A stretch of DNA of 64,000 nt. Source: an uncultured Aliivibrio sp. GTDB lineage: Bacteria; Pseudomonadota; Gammaproteobacteria; Enterobacterales; Vibrionaceae. Shown here one piece after another: positions 9,365 to 18,893 of the stretch (the stretch's first letter is position 1; the number at the start of each line of letters is the position of its first letter). The stretch is taken from contig NZ_CAMLHO010000013.1 in the NCBI RefSeq assembly GCF_946479765.1, positions 17,481-81,480 of the forward strand. The letters are read 5' to 3'. Below the pieces are notes generated by a model. The model did not search any database. It was given only the letters and a program-made list of their open reading frames with translations, and was not told the DNA's origin. The translations under genes were made by a program, and so were the position numbers.

Positions 9365-9588
9365 TAGCGCTCCCTCCAACTCGGGGATTCTGCATCTAAA
9401 ATTTTCTCTAACGTTTCAACACGACGCTGCATTTTATCCGCACGCTCTGTCATTGTTTTAAGTAACTGCGTGTCTTCATGCGACAGACCTTGCGCTGTTT
9501 TACCTTTGCTTCGGTAATGTAAAAACAGCCATAACGGTGCAACGAAAATAAAAAATATAACCAATGGGAAAGCAAAAAAGCCGCTCAT
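9364..9588 (-). CDS. pspB: Phage shock protein B
   Basis: Small membrane partner of PspC. One N-terminal transmembrane helix (residues 3-22, FFAFPLVIFFIFVAPLWLFL), then a basic linker and a leucine-zipper-like helix (TERADKMQRRVETLEKILD). The start at 9588 (MSGFFAF) is preceded by an AAGGAG ribosome site, so the eleven additional in-frame codons upstream are unlikely to be used. It gives 74 residues, the standard size. It sits 46 bases after pspA and overlaps pspC by one base. Confidence 0.93.
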   Translation of the reverse strand: MSGFFAFPLVIFFIFVAPLWLFLHYRSKGKTAQGLSHEDTQLLKTMTERADKMQRRVETLEKILDAESPSWRER

Positions 9589-9634
9589 TGTTTTCTCCTT
9601 AAGTAATTCAACTTCAATCAATACTTGTTTCTAT

Positions 9635-10300
9635 TTATGCGTCTTTTTTCATTTGTTCTTTTAGACGCTCTAACTCTTTTTCAATTTCATCTTGCGCTTG
9701 AAGCTCTGCAAATTCTTGCTCTAACGAGTTCGCTTTGCCCATTGAGTACGTATCTGCTTTTGCATCTAGCTCATCAATGCGACGCTCATATTGCTCAAAC
9801 TTTGCCATTGCTCGCTCTGTTTTACCAGAATGAGTGTGCCCTTTAATCTCATTGCGATGTTGCGCTGTTTGTTGACGGATCACTAACGCTTGTTGACGAG
9901 CACGTGTTTCTGTCAGTTTAGTCTCTAATTCGGTTAATTCTGTGGTTAACTTCTCAATGCACTCTTCAACAAGAATAAATTCTGTTTTTAAGCTTGATAA
10001 TACATCCTGAACTTTCTGTTTTTCTATCAACGCCGAACGAGCCAAATCTTCACGTTGTTTAATTAACGCTAAGCTCGCCTTTTCTTGCCAATCGGTGACT
10101 TGTGCTTCAATTGATCCAATTTTACGTGTCAGTTCTTTTTTATCCGCAATAGATTTTGCTGATGCGGTACGAACTTCAACTAACGTGTCTTCCATTTCTT
10201 GAATGATCAAACGGATCATTTTTTCTGGATTTTCAGCCTTATCCAATAATGAAGTAACGTTAGCATTAACGATGTCTGCAAAGCGTGAAAAAATACCCAT
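9635..10300 (-). CDS. pspA: Phage shock protein A
   Basis: PspA binds and holds PspF inactive in unstressed cells, and under stress forms membrane-supporting oligomers (ESCRT-III-like). The N-terminal amphipathic helix MGIFSRFADIVNANVTSLLD is followed by long coiled-coil helices through residue ~215, with the conserved AENPEKMIRLIIQEMEDTL segment near 23. The start at 10300 is set by this conserved N-terminus and by an AAAGGAATC ribosome site. An extension to 10387 is open but unlike the family and overlaps the promoter. Length 221. First gene of pspABC; a sigma-54-type promoter lies about 77 bases upstream. Confidence 0.96.
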   Translation of the reverse strand: MGIFSRFADIVNANVTSLLDKAENPEKMIRLIIQEMEDTLVEVRTASAKSIADKKELTRKIGSIEAQVTDWQEKASLALIKQREDLARSALIEKQKVQDVLSSLKTEFILVEECIEKLTTELTELETKLTETRARQQALVIRQQTAQHRNEIKGHTHSGKTERAMAKFEQYERRIDELDAKADTYSMGKANSLEQEFAELQAQDEIEKELERLKEQMKKDA

Positions 10301-10376
10301 AATTGATTCCTTTTTAATAAATGATAACGCGACTTCGTTATCTAAATTCAGTGTTGTTAAACTTGCTATGACTATT

Positions 10377-10392
10377 ACACAATACATGCCAA
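10377..10392 (-). promoter_or_regulatory. Probable sigma-54 promoter of pspABC
   Basis: Minus strand reads TTGGCATGTATTGTGT. The GG at -24 and G at -12 have the required spacing, and TGT in place of TGC at -12 also occurs, as I remember it, in the E. coli pspA promoter. The predicted start of transcription is about 65 bases before pspA. The divergent gene is pspF, the sigma-54 activator that would act here. Confidence 0.6.
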
Positions 10393-10507
10393 CTTTTCAC
10401 CTATTACAAATCAATAGGTTACAAAATATTGACCTCTCATGAAAATTAAGCAATGATTAAACTAACCATTTAATGGTCAATTTAACCAAACAATCATGAG
10501 GTCAATG

Positions 10508-11524
10508 ATGAGAAAAGACAGTTTAATTGGTGAATCTGATGCGTTTTTATCGTCATTGGATCATGCCTCCCAACTTGCAGGCATTGACAGACCTATTTTA
10601 ATTCTTGGTGAACGAGGAACGGGTAAAGAGTTAATAGCACAACGTCTTCACTTTTTATCCAAACGATGGGACGAACCCTTGATTAGTTTGAACTGCGCAG
10701 CACTCAGTTCAGGCACATTAGATTCTGAATTATTTGGTCATGATGCGGGGGCTTTTACTGGCGCAAAACAACGTCATCAAGGTCGATTTGAACGAGCCGA
10801 TGGCGGTTCTCTATTTTTAGATGAACTCACAACTGCTCCATTAACGGTACAAGAGAAATTGTTGCGTGTTATTGAATACGGTGAATATGAACGTGTTGGT
10901 GGGTCTCAAACCCTCAGAACAGACGTGCGCTTGATTTGTGCAACCAACCAAAATCCACAAGAAATGGTGACAGAAAAGAAATTCAGAGCCGATTTATTAG
11001 ATAGGCTCTCTTTTGATGTGATTCATTTGCCCCCTCTACGATACCGCGAGCAAGACGTACTCCTTCTTGCAGAACACTTTGCCATCAAGATGTGCCAAGA
11101 AATGAACTTGGCATACTTTGCTGGTTTTTCCCGCTACGCTCAGCATCAAATTTTAGATTATGACTGGCCGGGTAATGTTCGTGAATTAAGAAATTGCATC
11201 GAGCGCGCTGTGTTTAAGCACAATCATGAAGAAGCACAAATTGAATCGCTCCAACTTAATCCTTTTATCTCTCCTTGGGAAAATGAACAGGTGAAGACGC
11301 CCACCTCTACTATACTCAATACTCAAGAGGAACAAACTCAAACCGTAATATTGCCTTTGAATTTGAAACAGTTTCAAATTGAACAAGAAAGAAATCTATT
11401 AGAGCAAGCATTACTTGAAACACAGCATCATCAACGAAAAGCGGCTGAAAAATTAGGCATAACCTATCATCAATTTCGAGGATTATTAAAAAAGCATCAA
11501 ATCTTAGACACAAACAAAGGATAA
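10508..11524 (+). CDS. pspF: Psp operon sigma-54 activator PspF
   Basis: AAA+ enhancer-binding protein that remodels sigma-54 RNA polymerase at the pspA promoter. It has no N-terminal receiver or sensor domain, as expected for PspF, which is controlled by PspA binding. Walker A GERGTGKELIAQRLHF near residue 30, the sigma-54 contact loop GAFTGAKQRHQGRFE near 78, Walker B GGSLFLDELT near 95, arginine finger region FRADLLDRLSFDV near 157, and a C-terminal Fis-type helix-turn-helix (RKAAEKLGITYHQFRGLLKKH). The start at 10508 is chosen because TGAGG lies seven bases upstream; 10505 and 10496 are possible. The 120-base gap with pspA is the shared control region. Confidence 0.94.
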   Translation: MRKDSLIGESDAFLSSLDHASQLAGIDRPILILGERGTGKELIAQRLHFLSKRWDEPLISLNCAALSSGTLDSELFGHDAGAFTGAKQRHQGRFERADGGSLFLDELTTAPLTVQEKLLRVIEYGEYERVGGSQTLRTDVRLICATNQNPQEMVTEKKFRADLLDRLSFDVIHLPPLRYREQDVLLLAEHFAIKMCQEMNLAYFAGFSRYAQHQILDYDWPGNVRELRNCIERAVFKHNHEEAQIESLQLNPFISPWENEQVKTPTSTILNTQEEQTQTVILPLNLKQFQIEQERNLLEQALLETQHHQRKAAEKLGITYHQFRGLLKKHQILDTNKG

Positions 11525-11608
11525 TCTTAGATATTTAAGTGCAGAACCAGTCACTTGGGTATAAAATGACAGGTTCATTAATCAAAATTGATAAAAGCTG
11601 CGGTCATT

Positions 11609-13234
11609 ATGAAGATTATTACGCGCATACTCATTGCTGCCACGGGATTATTTAATCTTACTGGTTGCTATGATGCGGGGATCAAACAGACTATTCAGGA
11701 AACAGGATTCATCTACTGTGAATCAGGAAGTGTGGAATTTTTTAACCCACAGATTTCTGATGAAAACAGTATTCTTGAAGCCATTAGTGCTCAAATTTAT
11801 GACCGCTTATTAATTATTGACCCAATCTCACAATTGCCTTCACCTAATTTAGCCAAATCTTGGGAAGTAGATAAGACAGGTATGGTTTATACCTTCACAT
11901 TACAACCAGATGTCGATTTTCAATCAACTGAACTCTTTACTCCGACAAGAGCAATGAACGCCAATGATGTTGTGTTCAGTTTCGATCGTGTTATCAATCC
12001 AGAGAATCCTTATCATACGGTAAATACAGGTCACTACCCTTGGTTTGATAGTATAAATTTTTCTCGCATGGTCAAATCAATTAAGGCGATTGATAACAAC
12101 ACCGTTCAATTTGTATTATCTTCACCTGATAATACCTTCTTATCTGCCCTTTCTACCTCATACGCGGTTATCCATTCATTAGAATATTCTCAAAAGCTCG
12201 TTTCTATTGATGAAAAAGAATTAATCGACATTAAACCTGTTGGCACAGGACCATTCAAACTTGATCAATTTCAAAAAAGTGAATTGGTTCGCTTAAAACG
12301 GCATGATAACTATTGGCAAGGTCCGGTAAAAATGTCGCAAGTAGTTTTTGATATATCGAACGGTGGAACAGGATCTCTTGCTAAATTATTACGTCAAGAA
12401 TGTGATGTCGTTGTTAACCCAATTTCAAGCCAACTACCTATTATTATAGAGAATGATAATCTCACGCTGTACTCACAAACGGCAACCAACGTTGCTTTTA
12501 TTGCTGTAAACACTCAAAAACCTGAATTACAGGACCAACGTATTCGTAAAGCTCTCAGTTTTTCGATTGATCGCTCAAGTTTAATTAATTCTGTTTACTA
12601 TAATTCTGGTATCGAAGCCAAATCAATTTTACCACCAGCCTCTTGGGCTTATGGTGATGACAGCTCATTTATTCGTTATGATTTGAATTATGCTAAGGGT
12701 TTATTACGAGAAGCAGGAGTTAAAGCACCATTAGAACTAACCATGTGGGTTCCTTTAGATAATAACTCTTACAACCCAAGTCCTAAAAAATCAGCAGAGA
12801 TAATACAGAGTGATTTTTCAAAAATAGGCGTCAATCTAACCCTGATTACCAGTGACTTATTAAGCCGTAATGAATTAGAAAATAATGACATTGATTTAGT
12901 CCTTACAGGTTGGAATGCCAACAGTTCAGACCCCGATTCTATACTCAGACCCCTACTCTCTTGTAACGCAAAACAAGCAGGGTTTGGTGTTGCTAACTGG
13001 TGTAATGAAGAGTTTGATTTACTATTGGATCTAGCAAAAGAAACGAGCCAACCGCGCTATCGTATGAACTTATATCGCCAAATTCAAAATCTTCTGAGTG
13101 AAGAATTACCGGTTATCCCACTCGCTCATGGGGTAAAATACCAAGCAAATCAATCATCATTGCAAGGATTTATATTAAGCCCATTTAATACTTACCCTTT
13201 CAACAATGTTACGAGAATTAAGGAGGACAAATAA
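11609..13234 (+). CDS. sapA: SapA peptide-type ABC transporter binding lipoprotein
   Basis: Solute-binding protein of the OppA/DppA (SBP_bac_5) family, first gene of sapABCDF. From the ATG at 11609 the protein has a lipoprotein signal (hydrophobic core, then LTGC lipobox with the Cys at residue 20), so it should be lipid-anchored in the periplasm. An upstream TTG at 11588 gives a poorer signal. The body has the family pattern DRLLIIDP, NANDVVFSFDRVINPENPY near 125 and RIRKALSFSIDRSSLIN near 315. In enterobacteria Sap has been tied to antimicrobial-peptide resistance and putrescine export; the substrate here cannot be read. It begins 84 bases after pspF, the same neighbour order as in E. coli. 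Confidence 0.92.
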   Translation: MKIITRILIAATGLFNLTGCYDAGIKQTIQETGFIYCESGSVEFFNPQISDENSILEAISAQIYDRLLIIDPISQLPSPNLAKSWEVDKTGMVYTFTLQPDVDFQSTELFTPTRAMNANDVVFSFDRVINPENPYHTVNTGHYPWFDSINFSRMVKSIKAIDNNTVQFVLSSPDNTFLSALSTSYAVIHSLEYSQKLVSIDEKELIDIKPVGTGPFKLDQFQKSELVRLKRHDNYWQGPVKMSQVVFDISNGGTGSLAKLLRQECDVVVNPISSQLPIIIENDNLTLYSQTATNVAFIAVNTQKPELQDQRIRKALSFSIDRSSLINSVYYNSGIEAKSILPPASWAYGDDSSFIRYDLNYAKGLLREAGVKAPLELTMWVPLDNNSYNPSPKKSAEIIQSDFSKIGVNLTLITSDLLSRNELENNDIDLVLTGWNANSSDPDSILRPLLSCNAKQAGFGVANWCNEEFDLLLDLAKETSQPRYRMNLYRQIQNLLSEELPVIPLAHGVKYQANQSSLQGFILSPFNTYPFNNVTRIKEDK

Positions 13235-14196
13235 TGTGGATATATACGATTCGACGTTTTAACCTATTCATTATTACACTATTGATCCTTACTTTGATCG
13301 GTTTTAGTATTTTACGTCTTGATGATAATTCCGTTTGGTCTCAGACCTCTTTTATCTCAGGTTGGTTCACCTATTTAGGTCAATTAGCGAACGGTAATTT
13401 AGGAATGAATCAATATGGAGTAAACATGCTTGATGAAATTCTGCGTGTTTTTCCTGCCACGATAGAGCTTTGCTTCTTTGCATTCTTTATCGCCTTAATC
13501 ATTGGGACTCCACTCGGCACTATTGCAGGTATGCGTCAAGGTAAGCCTACCGATACCATCGTATCTTCAATTGCATTACTCGGTTATTCAATGCCACTCT
13601 TTTGGATTGCATTAATCTTACTGATGTTTTTCAGTTTAAAATTAGGCATAACACCAGTCTCTGGTCGTTATAGTTTATTGTATGAATTTGATGCAAAAAC
13701 AGGATTTGTATTCATCGACGTATTGGCTTCTAAATCGCCATATCGTGCTGAAATGCTAGAGAATATTATCCAACACCTTGTTTTGCCTACTTTGGTTCTA
13801 TCCATTGCCCCAATGACTGAAGTTATTCGTTTAATGCGATCGTCAGTTGCAACCGTAATCACTCAAAACTACATTAAAGTTGCCCACACGAAAGGATTAT
13901 CAAAATTTGAGATCATGGTGAAACATATTATTCGTAATGCCTTACCACCCATTATTCCTAAATTAGGTATTCAACTCTCCGGTTTATTTACAGCAGCAAT
14001 CGTCACTGAATCCATTTTTAATTGGCCGGGTGTCGGACGTTGGCTACTGGATGCCATCATTAATCAAGATTTTGTTGCAATACAAGCTGGCGTAATTACG
14101 GTGGCTTCATTTATTCTATTGGCTAATATTTTGTCGGATTTATTAGGTGCTGCTGTAAACCCGTTAGTAAGGAAAGAATTCTATGCTCTCAAATAG
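13234..14196 (+). CDS. sapB: SapB ABC transporter permease
   Basis: DppB-like inner-membrane permease of 320 residues. Helix 1 is near residues 9-27, a periplasmic loop follows, then five more helices. The EAA-type coupling loop (KVAHTKGLSKFEIMVKHIIRNALPP) is near residue 215. The start codon shares the sapA stop (ATAATG, 1-base overlap) and is preceded by AAGGAGG, so the two are coupled. It ends inside sapC (14-base overlap). Compared with generic DppB the periplasmic insertion near 150-170 is as in other SapB proteins. Confidence 0.92.
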   Translation: MWIYTIRRFNLFIITLLILTLIGFSILRLDDNSVWSQTSFISGWFTYLGQLANGNLGMNQYGVNMLDEILRVFPATIELCFFAFFIALIIGTPLGTIAGMRQGKPTDTIVSSIALLGYSMPLFWIALILLMFFSLKLGITPVSGRYSLLYEFDAKTGFVFIDVLASKSPYRAEMLENIIQHLVLPTLVLSIAPMTEVIRLMRSSVATVITQNYIKVAHTKGLSKFEIMVKHIIRNALPPIIPKLGIQLSGLFTAAIVTESIFNWPGVGRWLLDAIINQDFVAIQAGVITVASFILLANILSDLLGAAVNPLVRKEFYALK

Positions 14197-15070
14197 TGTT
14201 TACCAAGAAGAACATATTCCGACTCAAATGGAGCGTTTCTGGCTGAGTTACCGTGCTAATTCGCTAGCCATGTTCGGTTTTTGGTGTTTGTTACTCATTA
14301 TTATTATTACGATAGCCTCTCCATGGTTAAGCCCATACGAACCACAATGGCAATCAGAAAATCTATTAATGCCGCCTTCTTGGAACTCTGAAGGCGACGT
14401 TGCCTTTTTCTTAGGTACTGATGACTTAGGGCGAGATATCCTATCTCGACTTCTTATTGGCTCACAACTTACCTTTGGCTACGCCGTCGTGGTTGCTCTA
14501 TTCTCTGGTATTGTGGGTTGTACTATCGGTATTTTTGCCGGTATGACGAAGGGATTACTATCAAGTATCTTAAATCACCTGTTAGATACGATCTTATCCA
14601 TTCCCTCATTATTACTGGCTATTATCTTTGTTGCGTTTTTAGGCTTTGGTGAATTCAATATCTTATTAGCGATTTGGCTCGCTCTTATCCCTCGTTTTAT
14701 TCGAGCAGTTTATACTGCGGTTCATAATGAAGTTGAAAAAGACTACATTCTTGCTGCTCGTCTAGATGGTGCTAATGATTTCTATCTATTATGGAACTCG
14801 GTGCTACCCAATATCCTAGCTATTATTGTGGCTGAAATGACGTTAGCTATCTCTGTCGCTATTTTAGATATTACTGCATTAGGTTTTCTTGGGTTAGGCG
14901 CACAGGCACCAAGCTCTGAGTGGGGGGCAATTTTAGGTGACTCAATAGAGTTAATATACATTGCACCTTGGACAGTAACACTGCCAGGTATCGTCATTAC
15001 TTTTACAGTTATTATCATTAACTTAGTGGGTGATGGAATTCAGCGCGCATTAAATGCGGGGACAGAATAA
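14183..15070 (+). CDS. sapC: SapC ABC transporter permease
   Basis: Second permease, DppC-like, 295 residues. A short cytoplasmic start is followed by a helix near 30-50, the [19 protein letters not shown] segment and [19 protein letters not shown] near 87, which is the diagnostic DppC/OppC N-terminal motif. The coupling loop [20 protein letters not shown] is near 190. It overlaps sapB by 14 bases and sapD by one, so all five sap genes are one tight operon. Pairs with SapB to form the channel. Confidence 0.93.
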   Translation: MLSNSVYQEEHIPTQMERFWLSYRANSLAMFGFWCLLLIIIITIASPWLSPYEPQWQSENLLMPPSWNSEGDVAFFLGTDDLGRDILSRLLIGSQLTFGYAVVVALFSGIVGCTIGIFAGMTKGLLSSILNHLLDTILSIPSLLLAIIFVAFLGFGEFNILLAIWLALIPRFIRAVYTAVHNEVEKDYILAARLDGANDFYLLWNSVLPNILAIIVAEMTLAISVAILDITALGFLGLGAQAPSSEWGAILGDSIELIYIAPWTVTLPGIVITFTVIIINLVGDGIQRALNAGTE

Positions 15071-16083
15071 TGCCATTATTAGATATTCGCCATTTAACCA
15101 TTGAGCTAGAAACGCCTCAGGGAATGGTAAAAGCGGTAGACCGCATGAGCTTAACTCTGAATGAAGGTGAAATTCGAGGTCTGGTAGGTGAATCAGGTTC
15201 AGGTAAATCTTTAGTAGCAAAAGCTATTTTAGGGATCACCAAAGATAACTGGAAGATAAGCGCAGACAGAATGCGCTTAGGTAATATCGACTTACTTGCT
15301 TTGTCTCCAAAAGAGCGACGTCGTGTTATTGGCCGTGAAATGGCAATGATCTTCCAAGAACCATCAACTTGTCTCGACCCTTCTGAGCAAGTCGGTAACC
15401 AACTAAAAGAAGCTATCCCATCAAAATACTTTACTGGTAATTGGTGGCAACGTTGGAACTGGCGTACTAAAGGCGCGATCGCACTGCTGCATAAAGTCGG
15501 CATTAAAGATCATAAACACATCATGAAATGCTACCCCTATGAGCTTACAGATGGTGAATGTCAAAAAGTAATGATCGCAATGGCGATTGCCAATAAACCA
15601 CGTATTTTGATCGCTGATGAACCAACAGATGAGTTGGATGCGGTGACACAATCACAAATATTCCGTTTATTGAGCCGTATGAATCAAGTTAACAACACGA
15701 CGATTTTGTTAATTAGCCATGATTTAATTACCTTAACTCAATGGGTAGATAGAATTACTGTTATGTACTGCGGACAATCGGTCGAATCTGCTAGTCGTAA
15801 AGAGATCCTTGAGGCACCAAAGCATCCCTATACCAACGCGTTATTACGTGCGATGCCTGATTTTAGCAAGGATGGGATCCCTCATAAAGCCAAACTAGAG
15901 TCTTTGCCCGGAACTATTCCTCCATTACAGCATTTACCTATTGGTTGTCGTCTAGGGCCTCGGTGCCCTTACGCCCAACGTAAATGTGTTCAAGTTCCTG
16001 AAGGCCGAAAAGTGAAAGACCATAAATTTAGCTGCCATTTCCCATTAAATTTTGAGGAGAAGAAAAATGACTGCGCTTCTTGA
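15070..16083 (+). CDS. sapD: SapD ABC transporter ATPase
   Basis: Oligopeptide-type ATPase, 337 residues. Walker [16 protein letters not shown] near 40, Q-loop [13 protein letters not shown] near 95, Walker [14 protein letters not shown] near 178, switch LLISHDLI near 215, and the C-terminal oligopeptide/dipeptide Cys-rich region ([14 protein letters not shown] near 295). The ABC signature is [15 protein letters not shown] in place of LSGGQ; as I recall, SapD proteins typically have this altered form. In E. coli SapD also supports Trk potassium uptake. It starts on the sapC stop and its last 17 bases overlap sapF. Confidence 0.93.
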   Translation: MPLLDIRHLTIELETPQGMVKAVDRMSLTLNEGEIRGLVGESGSGKSLVAKAILGITKDNWKISADRMRLGNIDLLALSPKERRRVIGREMAMIFQEPSTCLDPSEQVGNQLKEAIPSKYFTGNWWQRWNWRTKGAIALLHKVGIKDHKHIMKCYPYELTDGECQKVMIAMAIANKPRILIADEPTDELDAVTQSQIFRLLSRMNQVNNTTILLISHDLITLTQWVDRITVMYCGQSVESASRKEILEAPKHPYTNALLRAMPDFSKDGIPHKAKLESLPGTIPPLQHLPIGCRLGPRCPYAQRKCVQVPEGRKVKDHKFSCHFPLNFEEKKNDCAS

Positions 16084-16891
16084 AGTTATTGATCTTAAAA
16101 AAGACTACGTATTCCGTACAGGCCTGTTTCGTAAGCAAATTAAAGAGGCAGTAAAGCCTGTTAGTTTTTCTTTAGAAGCCGGACAAACTCTTGGGTTTAT
16201 TGGTGCTAATGGTTCAGGAAAGTCTACATTGGCACGCATGTTAGCAGGCGTTGTTGAGCCAACCTCTGGCATCATAAAAGTAAATGGGGAAGTTCTCGAT
16301 TACAAAGATTTTAAAACACGTTGTAAACTGATCCGTATGATTTTTCAGGATCCTAACTCTTCATTGAATCCTCGAATTCAAATCGGACGAACCTTAGAAG
16401 GTCCATTAAAGCGTAATACCAGCATGTCTCAAGATGCACGAGAACGACGAGTAAAAGATACTCTCCAACGTGTAGGTTTATTACCGGAACATGCTTACTT
16501 CTACCCTCAAATGCTAGCAACAGGACAAAAACAACGTGTCAGTTTGGCAAGAGCATTAATATTGCAACCTTCTATCATTGTGGCAGATGAAGCCTTGAAT
16601 GGCTTAGATATGGCTATGCGCTCTCAGATCATTAACTTGTTCTTAGAACTTCAACAAGAAATGGCTATCTCATTCATTTACGTATCTCAGCACATTGGGG
16701 TGGTAAAGCATATTACCGATAAAGTAATGGTGATGCATGAAGGAGAAGTAGTAGAAAAAGGAATAACTCAAGAAATTTTTGCGAATCCTCAACACTCTAT
16801 TACACAGCGTTTACTAGCAAGTCATTTTGATGCACCAACGCATGATAGAAAACAACGAATCAGTGCAGCAACACCTAAAATTGAGTGTTAA
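16067..16891 (+). CDS. sapF: SapF ABC transporter ATPase
   Basis: Second ATPase, 274 residues from the ATG at 16067, which has GAGGAGAAG eight bases upstream. An alternative start 15 bases earlier lacks this spacing. Walker [17 protein letters not shown] near 43, Q-loop [13 protein letters not shown] near 91, Walker [16 protein letters not shown] near 172. The signature is [15 protein letters not shown], again not LSGGQ, which is usual for SapF. No C-terminal Cys cluster is present, unlike SapD. Last gene of the operon; a 12-bp inverted repeat follows and the next gene converges. Confidence 0.92.
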   Translation: MTALLEVIDLKKDYVFRTGLFRKQIKEAVKPVSFSLEAGQTLGFIGANGSGKSTLARMLAGVVEPTSGIIKVNGEVLDYKDFKTRCKLIRMIFQDPNSSLNPRIQIGRTLEGPLKRNTSMSQDARERRVKDTLQRVGLLPEHAYFYPQMLATGQKQRVSLARALILQPSIIVADEALNGLDMAMRSQIINLFLELQQEMAISFIYVSQHIGVVKHITDKVMVMHEGEVVEKGITQEIFANPQHSITQRLLASHFDAPTHDRKQRISAATPKIEC

Positions 16892-16922
16892 TCGCTTTTA
16901 AACATAGATAAATATTGTCCGA

Positions 16923-16957
16923 TCTCTATCTCTTTATTAATAGACAAGAGATAGAGA
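16923..16957. terminator. Possible bidirectional terminator hairpin between sapF and the alpha-galactosidase gene
   Basis: Twelve-base inverted repeat TCTCTATCTCTT and AAGAGATAGAGA with an 11-nt loop, midway between two converging genes. Neither side is followed by a good T tract, so termination strength is uncertain. Confidence 0.45.
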
Positions 16958-16968
16958 GAAGATGATTA

Positions 16969-18708
16969 TTAGATTGAAACCAAAATAGCTCGACTACTTA
17001 ATCTACCCTCTAATGTAAGCAATAACATTTGCATTGGCTCTTCGTTTAGCTGCTCACCACTCCAAAAATCACGCCAGATTGACGGTTGATCAGCCACTAA
17101 TGTGTGCTCCATCGGTTCATCTTCATAATTAAAGATACAATGAAGTTCATGCTGATGATTTAATCGTAAAGTACAGTGACGGTTAGATAATGACTTAAAT
17201 TGCGCAGAGTCCTGTGTTAATCGAAGACGAGAAAGTAAATTCTTCCATGTTTTTTTAGCGAAGCTATTTAATTCAGACAATGGATCACCCGATAGTGCTA
17301 ATCCACCAGAAGCCAAAATTACATTACGATGAAATTCATAATATTTTCTTTCCGTACCCTGATTAGGCAAAGACGTTAACGTTAAGCAATCTGGATCTAT
17401 TTGCCATAATTTACGATGTTGCCAACTGCGATAGAACGTCTCTTGAGCAATTTGTTCAAATCGTTCAGGGTTTCGTTCAACATCATCAGAGATTCGCATT
17501 GCATCTACAAGACCAAGAGATGGCCACATCGGTGCGTTGCAACCAAGAATGAGAGCGTCTCCAGAACCATTAATGATAGCTTGCATGCCTAAACGATAGG
17601 CTTCAACACCGGTAATTCCAGATTGAACTCGAGTACCTTTTAAAGCTCCCCAATAATTAGCATCTAACTTAAAAAGCTCAACTCCCCACTCTTCTCTCAT
17701 AGTGCGGATCACTTCCGTTAAATGGATTTGAACCGCTTGTTTTGAAGTATCAAGAATATACCAAGGAGTACAACGCCAGCCACCATAGGTAATGTCCTCA
17801 GCTTTTAATAGATCACCATTGTCATTACGAACAAACCAATCAGGGTGATTTTTAAATAACTCTGATTCTGGCTGAGCAATAAACGGTGCAATCCAAATTG
17901 CTGGTTTTTTCCCTTTTTCTTTAATTGCACGAAGTAAACTTTCAATACCATTAGGAAATTTATCTGACGGTGTTAACCAATCACCCATGAACGCTTGATA
18001 GCCATCATCAAGCAATACCCATTCAAGCTCTTTTTGTTCATCACACATAACATCGACATTATCTAATACATTTTGCTCTGTCACATCAGAATAATAGGCA
18101 TACCATGAGCACCAACCTACCGGTGCATCTTGTTTTACCCCTGCTCTAATTGGATGATTTTGCTGTATTTTTGCGGCATAAAGCTCATAAATTTCAGTCA
18201 GTGAATTCGCTTTAATAACGGTTAACGCTTCCATTTGATTGTTGGCCCAGTCCTTTGGATGTGTATGCTCGCCATCCAAAAATGCCATTACATTCATTTC
18301 ACCTTGGTATTGATGGATCTCGAAATATCCAGAAAAACGGTGACAAGAAGTAAAACCAAATAAGATAAAGCCATCTGATTGCTCAATGACTAAATAGTTA
18401 TAAAATCGTTTTTTTGCATTCTCTGAATACAGACGATAACTGGCACTATTATCTGGACAGCGACCTAAGTCTTTTGGTGTATCAACCTGACCCGTAGTTT
18501 GAGCCAGCATTTGAAAGCCATCACCTAAAATTTTAGCATCGTGTTCTAACTGTGTGGGAAATTGTAAGATAAGATAGTGATCATTAATTAGAGAATTATG
18601 AATACCAGCAAAACGCATGGTAATTTGATCATATTCTAACTCATAGACTAAATCAGTTTGAACAGGAATGGTTTCCTGTCCACATAATAAAAATAATGGG
18701 TTCATCAT
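16969..18708 (-). CDS. Alpha-galactosidase-type glycoside hydrolase (GH36/melibiase-like)
   Basis: Predicted to hydrolyse alpha-galactosides such as melibiose or raffinose. The TIM-barrel part starts near residue 195 (GWCSWYAYYSDVTEQNV), with VLLDDGYQAFMGDW near 232, a nucleophile candidate in ELFKLDANYWGAL near 345, and an acid/base candidate in AMRISDDVERNPE near 400. A beta-rich N-terminal domain and a short C-terminal sheet flank it. At 579 residues it is shorter than the ~700-residue classical enzymes. No signal peptide, so cytoplasmic. No sugar transporter is adjacent; a palindrome lies just upstream (18751). Substrate is inferred from family only. Confidence 0.8.
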   Translation of the reverse strand: MMNPLFLLCGQETIPVQTDLVYELEYDQITMRFAGIHNSLINDHYLILQFPTQLEHDAKILGDGFQMLAQTTGQVDTPKDLGRCPDNSASYRLYSENAKKRFYNYLVIEQSDGFILFGFTSCHRFSGYFEIHQYQGEMNVMAFLDGEHTHPKDWANNQMEALTVIKANSLTEIYELYAAKIQQNHPIRAGVKQDAPVGWCSWYAYYSDVTEQNVLDNVDVMCDEQKELEWVLLDDGYQAFMGDWLTPSDKFPNGIESLLRAIKEKGKKPAIWIAPFIAQPESELFKNHPDWFVRNDNGDLLKAEDITYGGWRCTPWYILDTSKQAVQIHLTEVIRTMREEWGVELFKLDANYWGALKGTRVQSGITGVEAYRLGMQAIINGSGDALILGCNAPMWPSLGLVDAMRISDDVERNPERFEQIAQETFYRSWQHRKLWQIDPDCLTLTSLPNQGTERKYYEFHRNVILASGGLALSGDPLSELNSFAKKTWKNLLSRLRLTQDSAQFKSLSNRHCTLRLNHQHELHCIFNYEDEPMEHTLVADQPSIWRDFWSGEQLNEEPMQMLLLTLEGRLSSRAILVSI

Positions 18709-18750
18709 GCGCTTCCTATTGCTGGTTTTTGTACAAAATGAATCAGCTAA

Positions 18751-18767
18751 CTATGTAATTTACATAG
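18751..18767. promoter_or_regulatory. Palindromic operator candidate upstream of the alpha-galactosidase gene
   Basis: CTATGTAATTTACATAG is a 17-base near-perfect palindrome (8-base arms, odd centre), 43 bases before the start at 18708. A second perfect palindrome, TTTTGTACAAAA, lies at 18727-18738, closer to the start. The pair would suit a dimeric sugar regulator. No regulator gene is adjacent. Confidence 0.4.
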
Positions 18768-18837
18768 AATACTACGATTCAAGATACAAGCAACAATAAC
18801 AGATGAAGGACGAGTGTTCAGGGAGGGATTAATACAT

Positions 18838-18878
18838 TAAAAATACCAAGTCAGTTATCATTGATACTGACCTGGTAT
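18838..18878 (-). terminator. Terminator of the chemoreceptor gene
   Basis: Minus strand: ATACCAGGTCAGT, loop, ACTGACTTGGTAT, then TTTTTAATG. A 13-bp stem with one G-T wobble and a T tract, immediately after the stop of the minus-strand chemoreceptor gene. Confidence 0.75.
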
Positions 18879-18893
18879 ACTAAATTACTCTAC

